Source: Ignavibacteria bacterium (lineage in GTDB: Bacteria > Bacteroidota > Ignavibacteria > Kapaibacteriales > Kapaibacteriaceae). From it: a stretch of DNA of 35,410 nt. Where the stretch lies: the NCBI GenBank assembly GCA_947458785.1, contig CANGZU010000010.1, positions 1 to 35,410 on the forward strand. The letters run 5' to 3'. Of the stretch, positions 26,496 through 35,142 are shown one piece after another (position 1 is the first letter of the stretch; the number at the start of each line of letters is the position of its first letter). The notes beneath the pieces are model-generated. The model made no database searches, had not been told where the DNA came from, and was given only the letters and a program-made list of their open reading frames with translations. The translations under genes were made by a program, and so were the position numbers.

Positions 26496-27197
26496 TTAAC
26501 GTGTGAGGGCATAGACAAGAATGTTCGTGCCGATTTTTAGCGCTATCTCGCGCCGCTCCGGCGTATCATGATGCACTTCTGGGTCTGCCCAGCCATCACT
26601 GGGATTTGTCTCATAAGTGTAATAGACGCCAAGCTTACCATTCACGAACAAACCAAATCCTTGAGGGGGCTTTTCATCATGCTCATGAATCTTCGGCAGA
26701 CCGTTCGGAAAGTCGAAATGACAGTGATAGAGTTTGTGCGAAAAGGGAAGCTCTTTAAGATCTTCCTGCGGGAGTAGACGCTTGAGTTCTTTTCGAACGG
26801 ATGCGTCCATACCATAATCGTCATCGATGTAAAGGAAGCCCCCTGCCTCGAGATAGGCTCGGAGATTTCGTAACTCTGCGTCGGAGAAATTCACCGTGCC
26901 GTGGCCTGTCATGAAGATCACGGGGTATAGGAAGAGATTGTCGGTACCAAGATCAACAAACTCATACGTTGGCTCGACAAGGATCGGCGTGTTTGCGCGC
27001 ACATAGCGTAGCAAATTGATCTCCGAACTAGGGTCGTTATACCAATCTCCCCCGCCAGAGTACTTTGCCCTGGCAATCTTGACAGCGCTGCCAACATTTA
27101 TGGCTGGTTGTAATGGTTTTGCGGGAGCCTGTGCAATGGACAATGCTGGTCCCATCACCATTATCAACTGCAGTAGGATGCTTGAATAGATGGTCAT
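26496..27197 (-). CDS. Exported DUF4159 protein
   Basis: I place the start at 27197 (MTIYSSILLQLIM), giving 233 residues and a clean signal peptide ending near SIAQA; this start overlaps the rsmG stop as ATGA. The ORF track's 27242 start adds a basic stretch inside rsmG. The mature domain has the DUF4159 pattern: ARAKYSGGGDWYNDP, FMTGHGTVNFSDAELRNLRAYLEAGGFLYIDDDYG, and LPFSHKLYHCHFDFPNG. The fold resembles a glutamine-amidotransferase-like domain, without a catalytic cysteine that I can identify. The family often sits near MoxR/DUF58/VWA clusters; those genes are absent here, leaving only the DUF4175-like partner. Confidence 0.85.
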   Translation of the reverse strand: MTIYSSILLQLIMVMGPALSIAQAPAKPLQPAINVGSAVKIARAKYSGGGDWYNDPSSEINLLRYVRANTPILVEPTYEFVDLGTDNLFLYPVIFMTGHGTVNFSDAELRNLRAYLEAGGFLYIDDDYGMDASVRKELKRLLPQEDLKELPFSHKLYHCHFDFPNGLPKIHEHDEKPPQGFGLFVNGKLGVYYTYETNPSDGWADPEVHHDTPERREIALKIGTNILVYALTR

Positions 27198-27859
27198 CGT
27201 TGCCTGCACACGATTACCTTTTTGTCGTTTTCTTCGAACCATGGTTGCCCGAACACACGAATTGGATGCTCAGTAATTGTCCAGCGCGGATGTTGTTCGG
27301 CTGCCTCTGCAAGTTCATCGATGAGTTCGCCACCTTTCATGAAGGCACAATATCCGGTAGGCTTGACGAGATTGGTAACCCATGACAAGACTGCACTGGT
27401 TCGAGCGACCGCCCGAGAAATAACAACGTCGAAGGCCTGTCGATACTGGCTCTCCAGGGCGAGGTCCTCGGCACGTGTATTGATCACCGTCATATCCTTG
27501 AGCGCTGTATGCTGTGCAAACATCTCAGTCATCGTGGTCTTTTTACGGATGGAATCAACCATAACGATCTTGATATCAGGTCTTGCAACCTTGACGGGGA
27601 TACCAGGGAGTCCACCACCGGTACCAACATCAAGCACGCGCGCCTTTTGCTTGATGTCGACTGCTTTCAAAAGGGTCAGGGAGTGAAGGATGTGACGCTC
27701 CCAGACGTTCTCCTCATCCTTACGAGAGATCATGTTTACACGCTGATTCCAGTATATGAGCTCGTCGTGGTACCGCTCAAGAGTGTCGACCTGTTCCTTA
27801 TCCAACACAATACCGTTTGTGGAACAAGCAGTCCAAAATTCGAGAGGTGTCATCGGCAT
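27194..27859 (-). CDS. rsmG: 16S rRNA (guanine527-N7)-methyltransferase
   Basis: RsmG methylates G527 of 16S rRNA using SAM. The motif VLDVGTGGGLPGIP marks the SAM pocket, with VDSIRKK and NTRAEDL following. The ORF track starts at 27928, but a TAnnTTTG promoter box occupies 27918-27925, and the extra N-terminus is not family-like. I choose ATG 27859 (MPMTPLEFW, 221 residues); ATG 27853 is equally plausible, and neither has a strong Shine-Dalgarno site. It heads the run rsmG-DUF4159-DUF4175-EamA and is divergent from nth. Loss of rsmG is a known route to low-level streptomycin resistance; this copy looks intact. Confidence 0.93.
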   Translation of the reverse strand: MPMTPLEFWTACSTNGIVLDKEQVDTLERYHDELIYWNQRVNMISRKDEENVWERHILHSLTLLKAVDIKQKARVLDVGTGGGLPGIPVKVARPDIKIVMVDSIRKKTTMTEMFAQHTALKDMTVINTRAEDLALESQYRQAFDVVISRAVARTSAVLSWVTNLVKPTGYCAFMKGGELIDELAEAAEQHPRWTITEHPIRVFGQPWFEENDKKVIVCRQR

Positions 27860-27917
27860 TACTGGTAATTTCCCGTGGTTGTCGTATCGAGCAGGACGCT
27901 CGGATATCAGCGAATCA

Positions 27918-27925
27918 CAAAAATA
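27918..27925 (-). promoter_or_regulatory. Probable -7 promoter box (TATTTTTG) for rsmG
   Basis: This is an exact TAnnTTTG match on the minus strand. The expected start of transcription is near 27914, giving a leader of about 55 bases to ATG 27859. The -33 region is poor (TTA 15 bases upstream). Confidence 0.45.
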
Positions 27926-27958
27926 CATCGGGAACCGCAGTAACGCGTTGGAGAGTCT

Positions 27959-28612
27959 ATGGCAAGGCGAGAGTCAAAAACGGCAAAACGGGAGCGAATT
28001 AGCGTGATTCTGGACAGATTGTCCAGATCATACCCCGATGCCAAGGTCGGCCTCGATTTTGAAACACCCTTGCAGTTGCTGATCGCCACGATTTTGTCGG
28101 CACAGTGTACCGATGCCCGCGTGAACATGGTTACTCCGGGCCTGTTTGAGAAGTATCCAACCGTTCACGACTATGCCCATGCTCCAATCGAGGAGCTCGA
28201 AGATGCAGTCCGCACGACAGGCTTTTACAAGAACAAGGCGCGGAACATACAACTGTGCTGCCGTCAGCTAATAGAACGTCACAATGGTGACGTTCCCGAA
28301 ACGATGCAGGACCTCACGCAACTGGCGGGAGTAGGACGAAAAACAGCCAACTGCGTCCTGACCAATTGCTTTGGGGCTCAGGGGATTACCGTTGACACGC
28401 ACGTTACCCGCATCTCAAATCTTCTGGGACTGGTCAACGATGAGGATGCTGTCCGTATTGAGTTTGCACTCATGGAGCTCATACCACAAGAGCGCTGGAA
28501 CGAATTCAATCACAGTATCATTGCTCATGGCCGTGCCACTTGTATAGCACGTCGACCAAAATGCGACCAGTGCCCGATTAGCGATCTGTGCCCGTCAGCA
28601 AGTTTATCGTAG
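27959..28612 (+). CDS. nth: Endonuclease III (base-excision DNA glycosylase/AP lyase)
   Basis: Nth removes oxidised pyrimidines and nicks at abasic sites. The helix-hairpin-helix reads LAGVGRKTANC with catalytic K128, the catalytic aspartate is in VDTHV (D146), and the [4Fe-4S] loop is C195-X6-C202-X2-C205-X5-C211. At 217 residues it matches E. coli Nth (211). It is transcribed away from rsmG; the 99 bases between the two chosen starts hold the rsmG promoter box, and I did not find a clear box for nth itself. Confidence 0.97.
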   Translation: MARRESKTAKRERISVILDRLSRSYPDAKVGLDFETPLQLLIATILSAQCTDARVNMVTPGLFEKYPTVHDYAHAPIEELEDAVRTTGFYKNKARNIQLCCRQLIERHNGDVPETMQDLTQLAGVGRKTANCVLTNCFGAQGITVDTHVTRISNLLGLVNDEDAVRIEFALMELIPQERWNEFNHSIIAHGRATCIARRPKCDQCPISDLCPSASLS

Positions 28613-28669
28613 CCCATATGTCACATATCAGTGCGTATTATGCACTATAGGGGTATGGGAACGTTCATA

Positions 28670-30703
28670 ATGATCATCAAGGTAGTCGCACTGTTTCTTG
28701 CGACGTTTACTGCTCTAGTTGCTCAGGAGACGCCGTCTTGGGGTGTTCTTGCAGGGGGGTCGTACGTCCATCATGAGGCTTCGTTCCAACGATTGGGTGA
28801 TTACCCTTCCTGTTGTCCATCATTTACCGGCGGTGACGCATTTTCCATCCATGCTGGTGCATTCTATCGCAAGCCGCTAACTTCATTCTTCGCTATTGAA
28901 GGTCGCTTTGTAGCTGCCGGCGAACATGGTTCAATGAAGGATCAGGAGACTACCTTCGTGGCAGATTTGCGCGATACGCTCCGTGTTGTCCGCGCAACAT
29001 TTGAGCACACACTCGATGCCTCGCTGTTAACACTTGGCATTGAACCTATCATTGCCATGCGTCTGACCAAGGGCTTCGATCTGCTGGTTGGTTCGCGAAT
29101 TGGCGTAAACATCCAACAGAGTTTTCAGCAAACTGAGACGCTTACCAAGCCTGAAGACTATGGTGCTTACCTTGGTGCCGATCGAACATGGGTTGCAACG
29201 CAAGCGCAGATTCCCAATACTCAGCCTGTGCGTTTCTCCATTCTGGCAGGGATGCGAGCAAGATTGCCACAGCGCCCCGCATCCTCAGTTGGACTTGGGT
29301 TCGAGCTCATCTACACTCACGGACTAACAAACGTTGTGTCGGGCGTTCCCTGGCTGGTGCACCAGTTACGGTTATCTGCCGTGCTTACGTTCTCAAGGAC
29401 TCAGAACACAGCAGCTAAGCTTGATACGTGCCTACACTGTCCACCCGAGATTGCTGCAATGGTCGACCCCGTGATTACCCCTGAGGTACCCAAGATTCAG
29501 AGTAACCATGTAGAGCCCCCTACGAAAACTGCAGTTCCAGCAATCATCGAGGTAACCGGTGTATCTGATGGCGATACGACGAGAGGTCTGATCAACGTTG
29601 TCGAGCGTAATCGTCGTGTGATTGTACTCCATCCACTTCTCGGACACGTATATTTCGACGGTGGTTCCTCGAGGCTTCCAGAGCGATACAAGCGCGCTAT
29701 TGCGCTATCGCGAAACGATACACTTAATCTACGTCCGATTGATGCTCTCCAGGGCGAACTGGGCATTATAGCTCAGCGGATGAAAGCCCATCCTGATGCC
29801 TGGCTCAGTATTGTTGGCACGACTTCGGGCTCTCGTGATGACGAGGGTATACAACTTGCTCGAGCCCGTGCCGAGGAAGTTCGACGCACAATGAACGAAC
29901 TTGGTATCTACGACGATCGGCTCAGGGTCAGTGCTCGAGTGTTTCCGGAGAAGCCAACTACGTTTTCTGACACCTCGGCACAGACATTGGCCCAGGAAGA
30001 GAATCGTCGAGTTGAGTTGTCGTCGAACAACCCTGCAATTCTCGCCCCGATCAAACTTGGCACGACTGAAAGAACGCATAAACCTGATGCACTCATTGTT
30101 CAGGGTAAGCTTGCAGATGACCGTAGCGGCTTAGATCTCAAACTTCGTATTCGACGCGGAGGCACAGTTATCGCAGAACAGAGGTCTTCTGTAGGCAAGG
30201 AACAAGCTGCCGTGGAATTGGATCTGTCAAAGGATCTTGACCGCACGAGTGGCGATAGCATAGTTGTGGACGTTGTAACAGTAAGAGATGGCAAGGAAGA
30301 ATGTGTCGCAACAAAATCGATTCCTGTTCTCCGCAATGAGGAGGAGTTAACGCAGACAGAACGATCCGGAGATCTGATTATCGAGCGTTACGGACTCATC
30401 CTGTTCGATTTTGATGAAGTTCGAATCTCTAAACAACATGAGCGTCAGCTTCAGTTTATACGCTCACGTATACGTGAAAACACTTCCGTAATGGTCATTG
30501 GGGCTACGGATCAGATAGGCTCGCAGCCTTATAACCGCGAATTGTCTCTCAAGCGTGCCAAGGAAGTCTCCAAGCGCTTGGGTGTTCCCGGTGCAATAGT
30601 TGTCGGTAATGGCGAGGACAGTCCTTCACTACCAAACGAACTGCCAGAAGGTAGAGCGTTTAATCGAACCGTAGTTATACAGCTCGCCACCCCTGTGAAG
30701 TAG
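28670..30703 (+). CDS. Outer-membrane barrel protein with two OmpA-like domains
   Basis: Taking ATG 28670 (MIIKVVALFLATFTALVAQ) gives a clean signal peptide and 677 residues; GTG 28631 and ATG 28655 are alternatives, and only the chosen start has a GGGA at sensible spacing. In ORF-track numbering (start 28631) a beta-rich region, probably a barrel, spans about 37-257 and contains SCCPSFTGG; a CxxC (TCLHCPP) follows at 267-270. Two OmpA-like peptidoglycan-binding domains follow: about 325-470 (LARARAEEVRRTMNELG, EENRRVEL) and 587-690 (ILFDFDEVRIS, YNRELSLKRAKEVSKRLG), separated by an Ig-like linker. It likely anchors the outer membrane to peptidoglycan. It starts the right-end cluster and shares the CCPxFTGG motif with the partial gene at 35139. 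Confidence 0.85.
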   Translation: MIIKVVALFLATFTALVAQETPSWGVLAGGSYVHHEASFQRLGDYPSCCPSFTGGDAFSIHAGAFYRKPLTSFFAIEGRFVAAGEHGSMKDQETTFVADLRDTLRVVRATFEHTLDASLLTLGIEPIIAMRLTKGFDLLVGSRIGVNIQQSFQQTETLTKPEDYGAYLGADRTWVATQAQIPNTQPVRFSILAGMRARLPQRPASSVGLGFELIYTHGLTNVVSGVPWLVHQLRLSAVLTFSRTQNTAAKLDTCLHCPPEIAAMVDPVITPEVPKIQSNHVEPPTKTAVPAIIEVTGVSDGDTTRGLINVVERNRRVIVLHPLLGHVYFDGGSSRLPERYKRAIALSRNDTLNLRPIDALQGELGIIAQRMKAHPDAWLSIVGTTSGSRDDEGIQLARARAEEVRRTMNELGIYDDRLRVSARVFPEKPTTFSDTSAQTLAQEENRRVELSSNNPAILAPIKLGTTERTHKPDALIVQGKLADDRSGLDLKLRIRRGGTVIAEQRSSVGKEQAAVELDLSKDLDRTSGDSIVVDVVTVRDGKEECVATKSIPVLRNEEELTQTERSGDLIIERYGLILFDFDEVRISKQHERQLQFIRSRIRENTSVMVIGATDQIGSQPYNRELSLKRAKEVSKRLGVPGAIVVGNGEDSPSLPNELPEGRAFNRTVVIQLATPVK

Positions 30704-30741
30704 GCCTTGTGCCGGCTGTGCATATCTCTGCGTATCGACGG

Positions 30742-30772
30742 TTGTGAGCACTCAACCGATGTGGTATCATTG
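30742..30772 (+). promoter_or_regulatory. Bacteroidota-type promoter for the VWA/WD40 gene
   Basis: TTG (30742-30744) and TATCATTG (30765-30772, one mismatch to TAnnTTTG) are separated by 20 bases, within the spacing expected for Bacteroidota housekeeping promoters. The predicted leader to ATG 30808 is about 30 bases and includes AAGGGG. The GTG at 30772 used by the ORF track overlaps the box, so it cannot be the start if this promoter is real. Confidence 0.55.
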
Positions 30773-30807
30773 TGCAGTCGTTAGAGTATCCAATTCAAGG
30801 GGTTGAT

Positions 30808-33800
30808 ATGGGATCGTGGTGCACACGCCGTTTTGTGCTGTCTATTCTTGCATTTATTGGGGTAGTATCACTCCATGCGCAAACGATTGTTCCGCTGCGA
30901 ATAGCTACGGATAGTTTCCCGCAAGTGACAGCCCGAATCGTCGCTTTGGACAATGCTGGGATGCCACAGGGTTTATCTGGCGCAGACGTGATCGTATCAG
31001 ACAATGGAGTTGAGCAGACGATTACCCCTTCATGCGACGCATCAACTTCTGGTCGTAACCTCTCGCTCGTCGTAGCAGTGGATGCATCGCTATCGATGAG
31101 CTCATCCGGCTCCCCCACATCGATGGACCTTGCCAAGAATGCTGCGCGCGGCATTATTCAACTGCTAACATCAACTGCAGATGAAATCGCCCTTGTTCAG
31201 CTCTCCTCATCAGCGCAGATGCTCTACGGATTGTCTACAAACAAGACTGCCTACAGTTCATCTGTGGATGCGATGGTTGTAAAGGGCGGTATGAACAGTG
31301 GCAAGGGGCTCACAGACATACCCTATGGTGCTCTGACACACCTGCAGAATGCCCGAAATGCTCGCGCGCTCGTGTTGATCACAGACGGTGCGAGCTTGTT
31401 CGATGTTAAGTCAGCTATAGCCTCAGCACGCACCTTCGGCATCGCCGTCTACGTTGTCTGTCTTCGTTCTTCAATCAACGCCGACATGAAAATGCTTGCC
31501 GATTCAACGAATGGATCATGGTGCGAGCAGATACAGACAATCGCAGATGCCCAGGCATTTGCGCGGGCGTTTGTTGCCGATGCTAAACGTCTGCCAGGAT
31601 GCACTGTCACGTGGAAGACAACGTCGGTTTGCGATCTATCGCACACCGTGGTTTTGACCCGGGGTGCCGCCAGCAGAACTGCAGGCTACGCGGTGCAAAG
31701 GGAACAGACAGTCTATCTTGAGTCAAATGTCACAGGTATCGAGTTTGGCACGGTTTCGACTGGCAGCAAGCTTGTTCGTTCAGTAACAGTGACGGCCAGA
31801 TACGGCGCCGTTACGATCGACGGTATCGGCAACTTCACATCATCGAGTTTTCAAGTCGTTGGTGCGCCTCGTTTCCCAGTTACCCTTCAAGCTAATGCGA
31901 GTCTAACCCTTTCTATTGAATACACGGCATCAAGCGATGTTGGTATATACGACCGCCTTACATACTCTTCGAGTGGATCCTGCTCGCCCCCTGTCATACA
32001 TGTTCATGGTGGAAACGCACGGAGTGGAGATGTTCTAGAACTCGTTGGACCCAATGGCGGTGAGACATTGCTAGCTGGACAAGACACAACAATTCGATGG
32101 AAAAACGCACTGCCTGATGACTTTGTTCGTATCGAGGTCAGCTACGACGACGGAGCAACATGGTCATCATTAACGGAAAACGCTCAAGGCCTCTCGTATG
32201 TATGGCGACCAGGTCCGCAAAAATCGAATCAGGCGCGCATACGTGTTGCACGGACGGTCATAGATCCCAATGATATTGTCGTCATGCGCGGGCAAGATCA
32301 GCCTGTGTATGCATCAATCTTTACCGAAGACGGTAAACATGTTATCACTGGTGGACATGACGGTTCGGTTCGAATATGGAGTGCACAGGATGGATCTCAA
32401 GAGCGCATTGTTGGTCTACACGGAAATTGGGTCTGGTCGCTATCACAAAAGCCGGGAACAACGATTGTTGCCTCTGCGTCACACGATGGCAGTGTTCGGA
32501 TCTGGGATTACACCAACGGTCAACGCATAGCCACTATCCCAGCCGAGGGTCGCGTTTGGTCATTAGCGTTTAGCCGTGATGGCAACAAACTATACGCCGG
32601 CACCGATCGAGGCATAGCCGAGATCAACTCTGCATCCTGGACGATCTTCACATCTCGAATTGTTGACCAAGGCCCAGTGTACAATCTCAAGCTCGTCGGA
32701 AGCGGACAGCAGCTTGCAGTGGCCGAAGGGTCGCAGGCCACACTGCGAGATATCAAATCACTCGATGTTGTTCGAGTCTTTAAACAACCGGGTGCTAGTG
32801 AGCAGCAATATGCTGTTGCCGTTAATCCAGCAGGAACCGAGATTGCCAGCGGAGGCGCTGATCTGCGGGTCCAGGTCTACAAGATATCTGATGGATCGGT
32901 GGTCAAAGCACTCCCCCCAATGAAAGGCGGCGTGCTTGCTCTCGACTATTCATCGAATGGTGTGACACTGCTTGTTGCAGGGGGCGACGGTACCGCGAAA
33001 ACGTACGCAGCATCAACACTAGACCTGCAAACATCGCTGGCAGGGCACAACGGCATCTTGTACTCTGGGTCATTCTCACCAGATGGTAAGCGTGTGGTAA
33101 CGTCTTCGACAGACTTCACCGCCCGTGTATGGTCACTGGAGCGCATTGGAAGCACCAACGACATTTCTGATCGGGCCTTTGCCATAACTGGTGGTGTGCG
33201 TGAATCTTCACCGCAGTTCATGGGAGACGTCATTGTTGGCTATGGAATGGATGCCCGCAAGGTCGTGGTCACCAACAAAGATGCAGCACCTCTTGTAATC
33301 ACTGGCGTCAGAGTTGGATCGGGCGACACGACAGACTTTGCCATTCTTGACGCTGCAGTGCCAGCACTGGTAACATCCGCTGCTCCGTATTCGGTTGATA
33401 TTGCATTTACACCAACAACAGCGGGACCACGCGAGGCATATCTGACCTTTGAAAGTGGTATGGGCACATTCTCGGTTCTCATTACCGGGAATGGTGTTGT
33501 CTCACCGTTATCAGCTCCATCCGTAATTGATTACGGCCGTAGGGTAGCCAATCAGTCGGTTGTTGATTCGATTATCACGATTCGTGCTAGTGGGTCACTG
33601 CAAGCACCTGTACAAATCGCGTCGATGACAATCCTCGGAGAACAAGCAGGTCAGTATTCCATCGTAGATGGTGGCGGCAGTGTTTCAATCCAGCCAGGTC
33701 AAACACACAAGATCACAGTACGCTTCGATCCAACAAACTATGGACGATTTGCAGCCGCACTCGAACTTCGAATAACCGGCGGACAGTCCATTACGATTGG

Positions 33801-35142
33801 TCTCTACGGTGAAGCAACGGGAGATGGGCGTATCGCCTCTTCGTCGAACACCCTACTCTTCCCTACGGGTACGTGCCGTTATAGCACTTCTCAAATGCCG
33901 TTTGATTTGCGCAACAGTGGCAACACGGAACTTCAGGTCTACTCAGTAGGCATCGATGGTGCAAATGCCGATGAGTTCTCGGTGAGCTCAGCTGATACCT
34001 ATCCGATTACAATCGCCCCCAACAGCAGCAAGAGTTTTGTAGTTACGTTTTCGCCAAATCGCGTTGGGGTTAAAGATGCTCGGGTCGTAATCTCTTCCAG
34101 TGCCATCAATGCATCGAACGGACGCACCACGATTAGCATGTCGGCACGGAAAGATTCCGTCGGATTTGAATTGTCTAGATCGGAACTCGACTTCGGCAAC
34201 GTCCCAGAGAACACAGTTGTATCGGAACGTATTCTTCTGCTCAACACGGGAACGATCTCCCTGAAGTGGCCTCGCAATTCTGTTACGGTTGGTCGTTTTC
34301 AGATTGACAGTATCACGCCTGACATAACCGGTGGTGGTAAGCGATCGGATATGACGATACGATTCCTCGGCGGGCGATCAGGTGAGACCTATGACACGAC
34401 CTATGAGTTCATTGATACCATTTGTGGTCGTAAACAGTCAATTCGACTTCGTGCAACCGTAAAGTCTTACATAGGTGCTACAATTGAGATTGATACGGTC
34501 TACACGCAGACCGGTTCACTCGTCAGTGTTCCTGTTTACGTCAAGAACCTCGTGAATTTCGACAGAACATCTGTGCGATCCATTACCGGTCATTTCCGTG
34601 TTAACGGAACGCTTCTTTCTGCCGCAAACAATGTCGCAAATGCCAAGTTGAATGATAACGGCGATCTCACCTTTGATGCGCCAATTCCGATACCTACCGT
34701 TGAAGGCTTGTCGACCACATTGACATTCTCCACGGCTTGGGGCAACGACACCGCTTCATTTGTGCGTATCGACAGCCTGACCTTCACCGATACACTCACC
34801 TTCCGCACGATTGGTGGTGCTGTGATCCTAACCGATATCTGCAAGCAAGGGGGCCAAGCACGACTGGTAAAGCTTGGCGCACAATCTGCAGGTATAACTA
34901 TTGGTCCGAATCCGACGCGAGATATCGCACAACTGCAGATATCAGCTTCGGAGACCGGACTGACAACTGTTCAGCTCTTCTCGGTCTCGGGCGCACATAT
35001 CAGTACACTGTTGCATGCGAATCTCAGACCCGGTATATGGTCACAAGAGCTTGATGTATCCTCCATGCCGATCGGATCCTACTTCATGGTTATGTCGACA
35101 CCAACAGAAACAATCACTCGCCGTATGGAGGTGGTCCGATGA
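30808..35142 (+). CDS. Secreted VWA / WD40-propeller / choice-of-anchor-D protein with T9SS sorting domain
   Basis: From ATG 30808 (AAGGGG upstream) the product has 1444 residues and a signal peptide ending near VSLHAQ. In that numbering: a VWA domain at about 85-263 with an intact MIDAS (DASLS, Thr in KGLTD, ITDG); a Kre9/KNH-like module near 410-480 (GPNGGETLLAGQ, YDDGATW); seven WD40-like blades at about 496-778 (GSVRIWSAQDG, GSVRIWDYTNG, FTARVWSLE); several choice-of-anchor-D/ASH-like beta domains at about 790-1220; a cohesin-like segment at about 1225-1350; and a T9SS type A sorting domain at the end (GPNPTRDIAQLQI to GSYFMVM). It is probably a surface-displayed, metal-dependent binding protein. 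Its stop overlaps the next barrel gene by four bases. Confidence 0.9.
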   Translation: MGSWCTRRFVLSILAFIGVVSLHAQTIVPLRIATDSFPQVTARIVALDNAGMPQGLSGADVIVSDNGVEQTITPSCDASTSGRNLSLVVAVDASLSMSSSGSPTSMDLAKNAARGIIQLLTSTADEIALVQLSSSAQMLYGLSTNKTAYSSSVDAMVVKGGMNSGKGLTDIPYGALTHLQNARNARALVLITDGASLFDVKSAIASARTFGIAVYVVCLRSSINADMKMLADSTNGSWCEQIQTIADAQAFARAFVADAKRLPGCTVTWKTTSVCDLSHTVVLTRGAASRTAGYAVQREQTVYLESNVTGIEFGTVSTGSKLVRSVTVTARYGAVTIDGIGNFTSSSFQVVGAPRFPVTLQANASLTLSIEYTASSDVGIYDRLTYSSSGSCSPPVIHVHGGNARSGDVLELVGPNGGETLLAGQDTTIRWKNALPDDFVRIEVSYDDGATWSSLTENAQGLSYVWRPGPQKSNQARIRVARTVIDPNDIVVMRGQDQPVYASIFTEDGKHVITGGHDGSVRIWSAQDGSQERIVGLHGNWVWSLSQKPGTTIVASASHDGSVRIWDYTNGQRIATIPAEGRVWSLAFSRDGNKLYAGTDRGIAEINSASWTIFTSRIVDQGPVYNLKLVGSGQQLAVAEGSQATLRDIKSLDVVRVFKQPGASEQQYAVAVNPAGTEIASGGADLRVQVYKISDGSVVKALPPMKGGVLALDYSSNGVTLLVAGGDGTAKTYAASTLDLQTSLAGHNGILYSGSFSPDGKRVVTSSTDFTARVWSLERIGSTNDISDRAFAITGGVRESSPQFMGDVIVGYGMDARKVVVTNKDAAPLVITGVRVGSGDTTDFAILDAAVPALVTSAAPYSVDIAFTPTTAGPREAYLTFESGMGTFSVLITGNGVVSPLSAPSVIDYGRRVANQSVVDSIITIRASGSLQAPVQIASMTILGEQAGQYSIVDGGGSVSIQPGQTHKITVRFDPTNYGRFAAALELRITGGQSITIGLYGEATGDGRIASSSNTLLFPTGTCRYSTSQMPFDLRNSGNTELQVYSVGIDGANADEFSVSSADTYPITIAPNSSKSFVVTFSPNRVGVKDARVVISSSAINASNGRTTISMSARKDSVGFELSRSELDFGNVPENTVVSERILLLNTGTISLKWPRNSVTVGRFQIDSITPDITGGGKRSDMTIRFLGGRSGETYDTTYEFIDTICGRKQSIRLRATVKSYIGATIEIDTVYTQTGSLVSVPVYVKNLVNFDRTSVRSITGHFRVNGTLLSAANNVANAKLNDNGDLTFDAPIPIPTVEGLSTTLTFSTAWGNDTASFVRIDSLTFTDTLTFRTIGGAVILTDICKQGGQARLVKLGAQSAGITIGPNPTRDIAQLQISASETGLTTVQLFSVSGAHISTLLHANLRPGIWSQELDVSSMPIGSYFMVMSTPTETITRRMEVVR

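Noticed and set aside
28630-28646. Short inverted repeat AGTGC...GCACT before the barrel gene
   Set aside because: Only five base pairs with a 7-base loop and no T run; too weak to call an operator or terminator.
28644-28654. CACTATAGGGG, resembling the end of a T7-type phage promoter
   Set aside because: The upstream recognition half of such promoters is absent and no phage gene is nearby; chance similarity.
30740-30757. Inverted repeat GGTTG...CAACC downstream of the OmpA-domain gene
   Set aside because: Five-pair stem without a T run, overlapping the -33 element of the proposed promoter; not a credible terminator.
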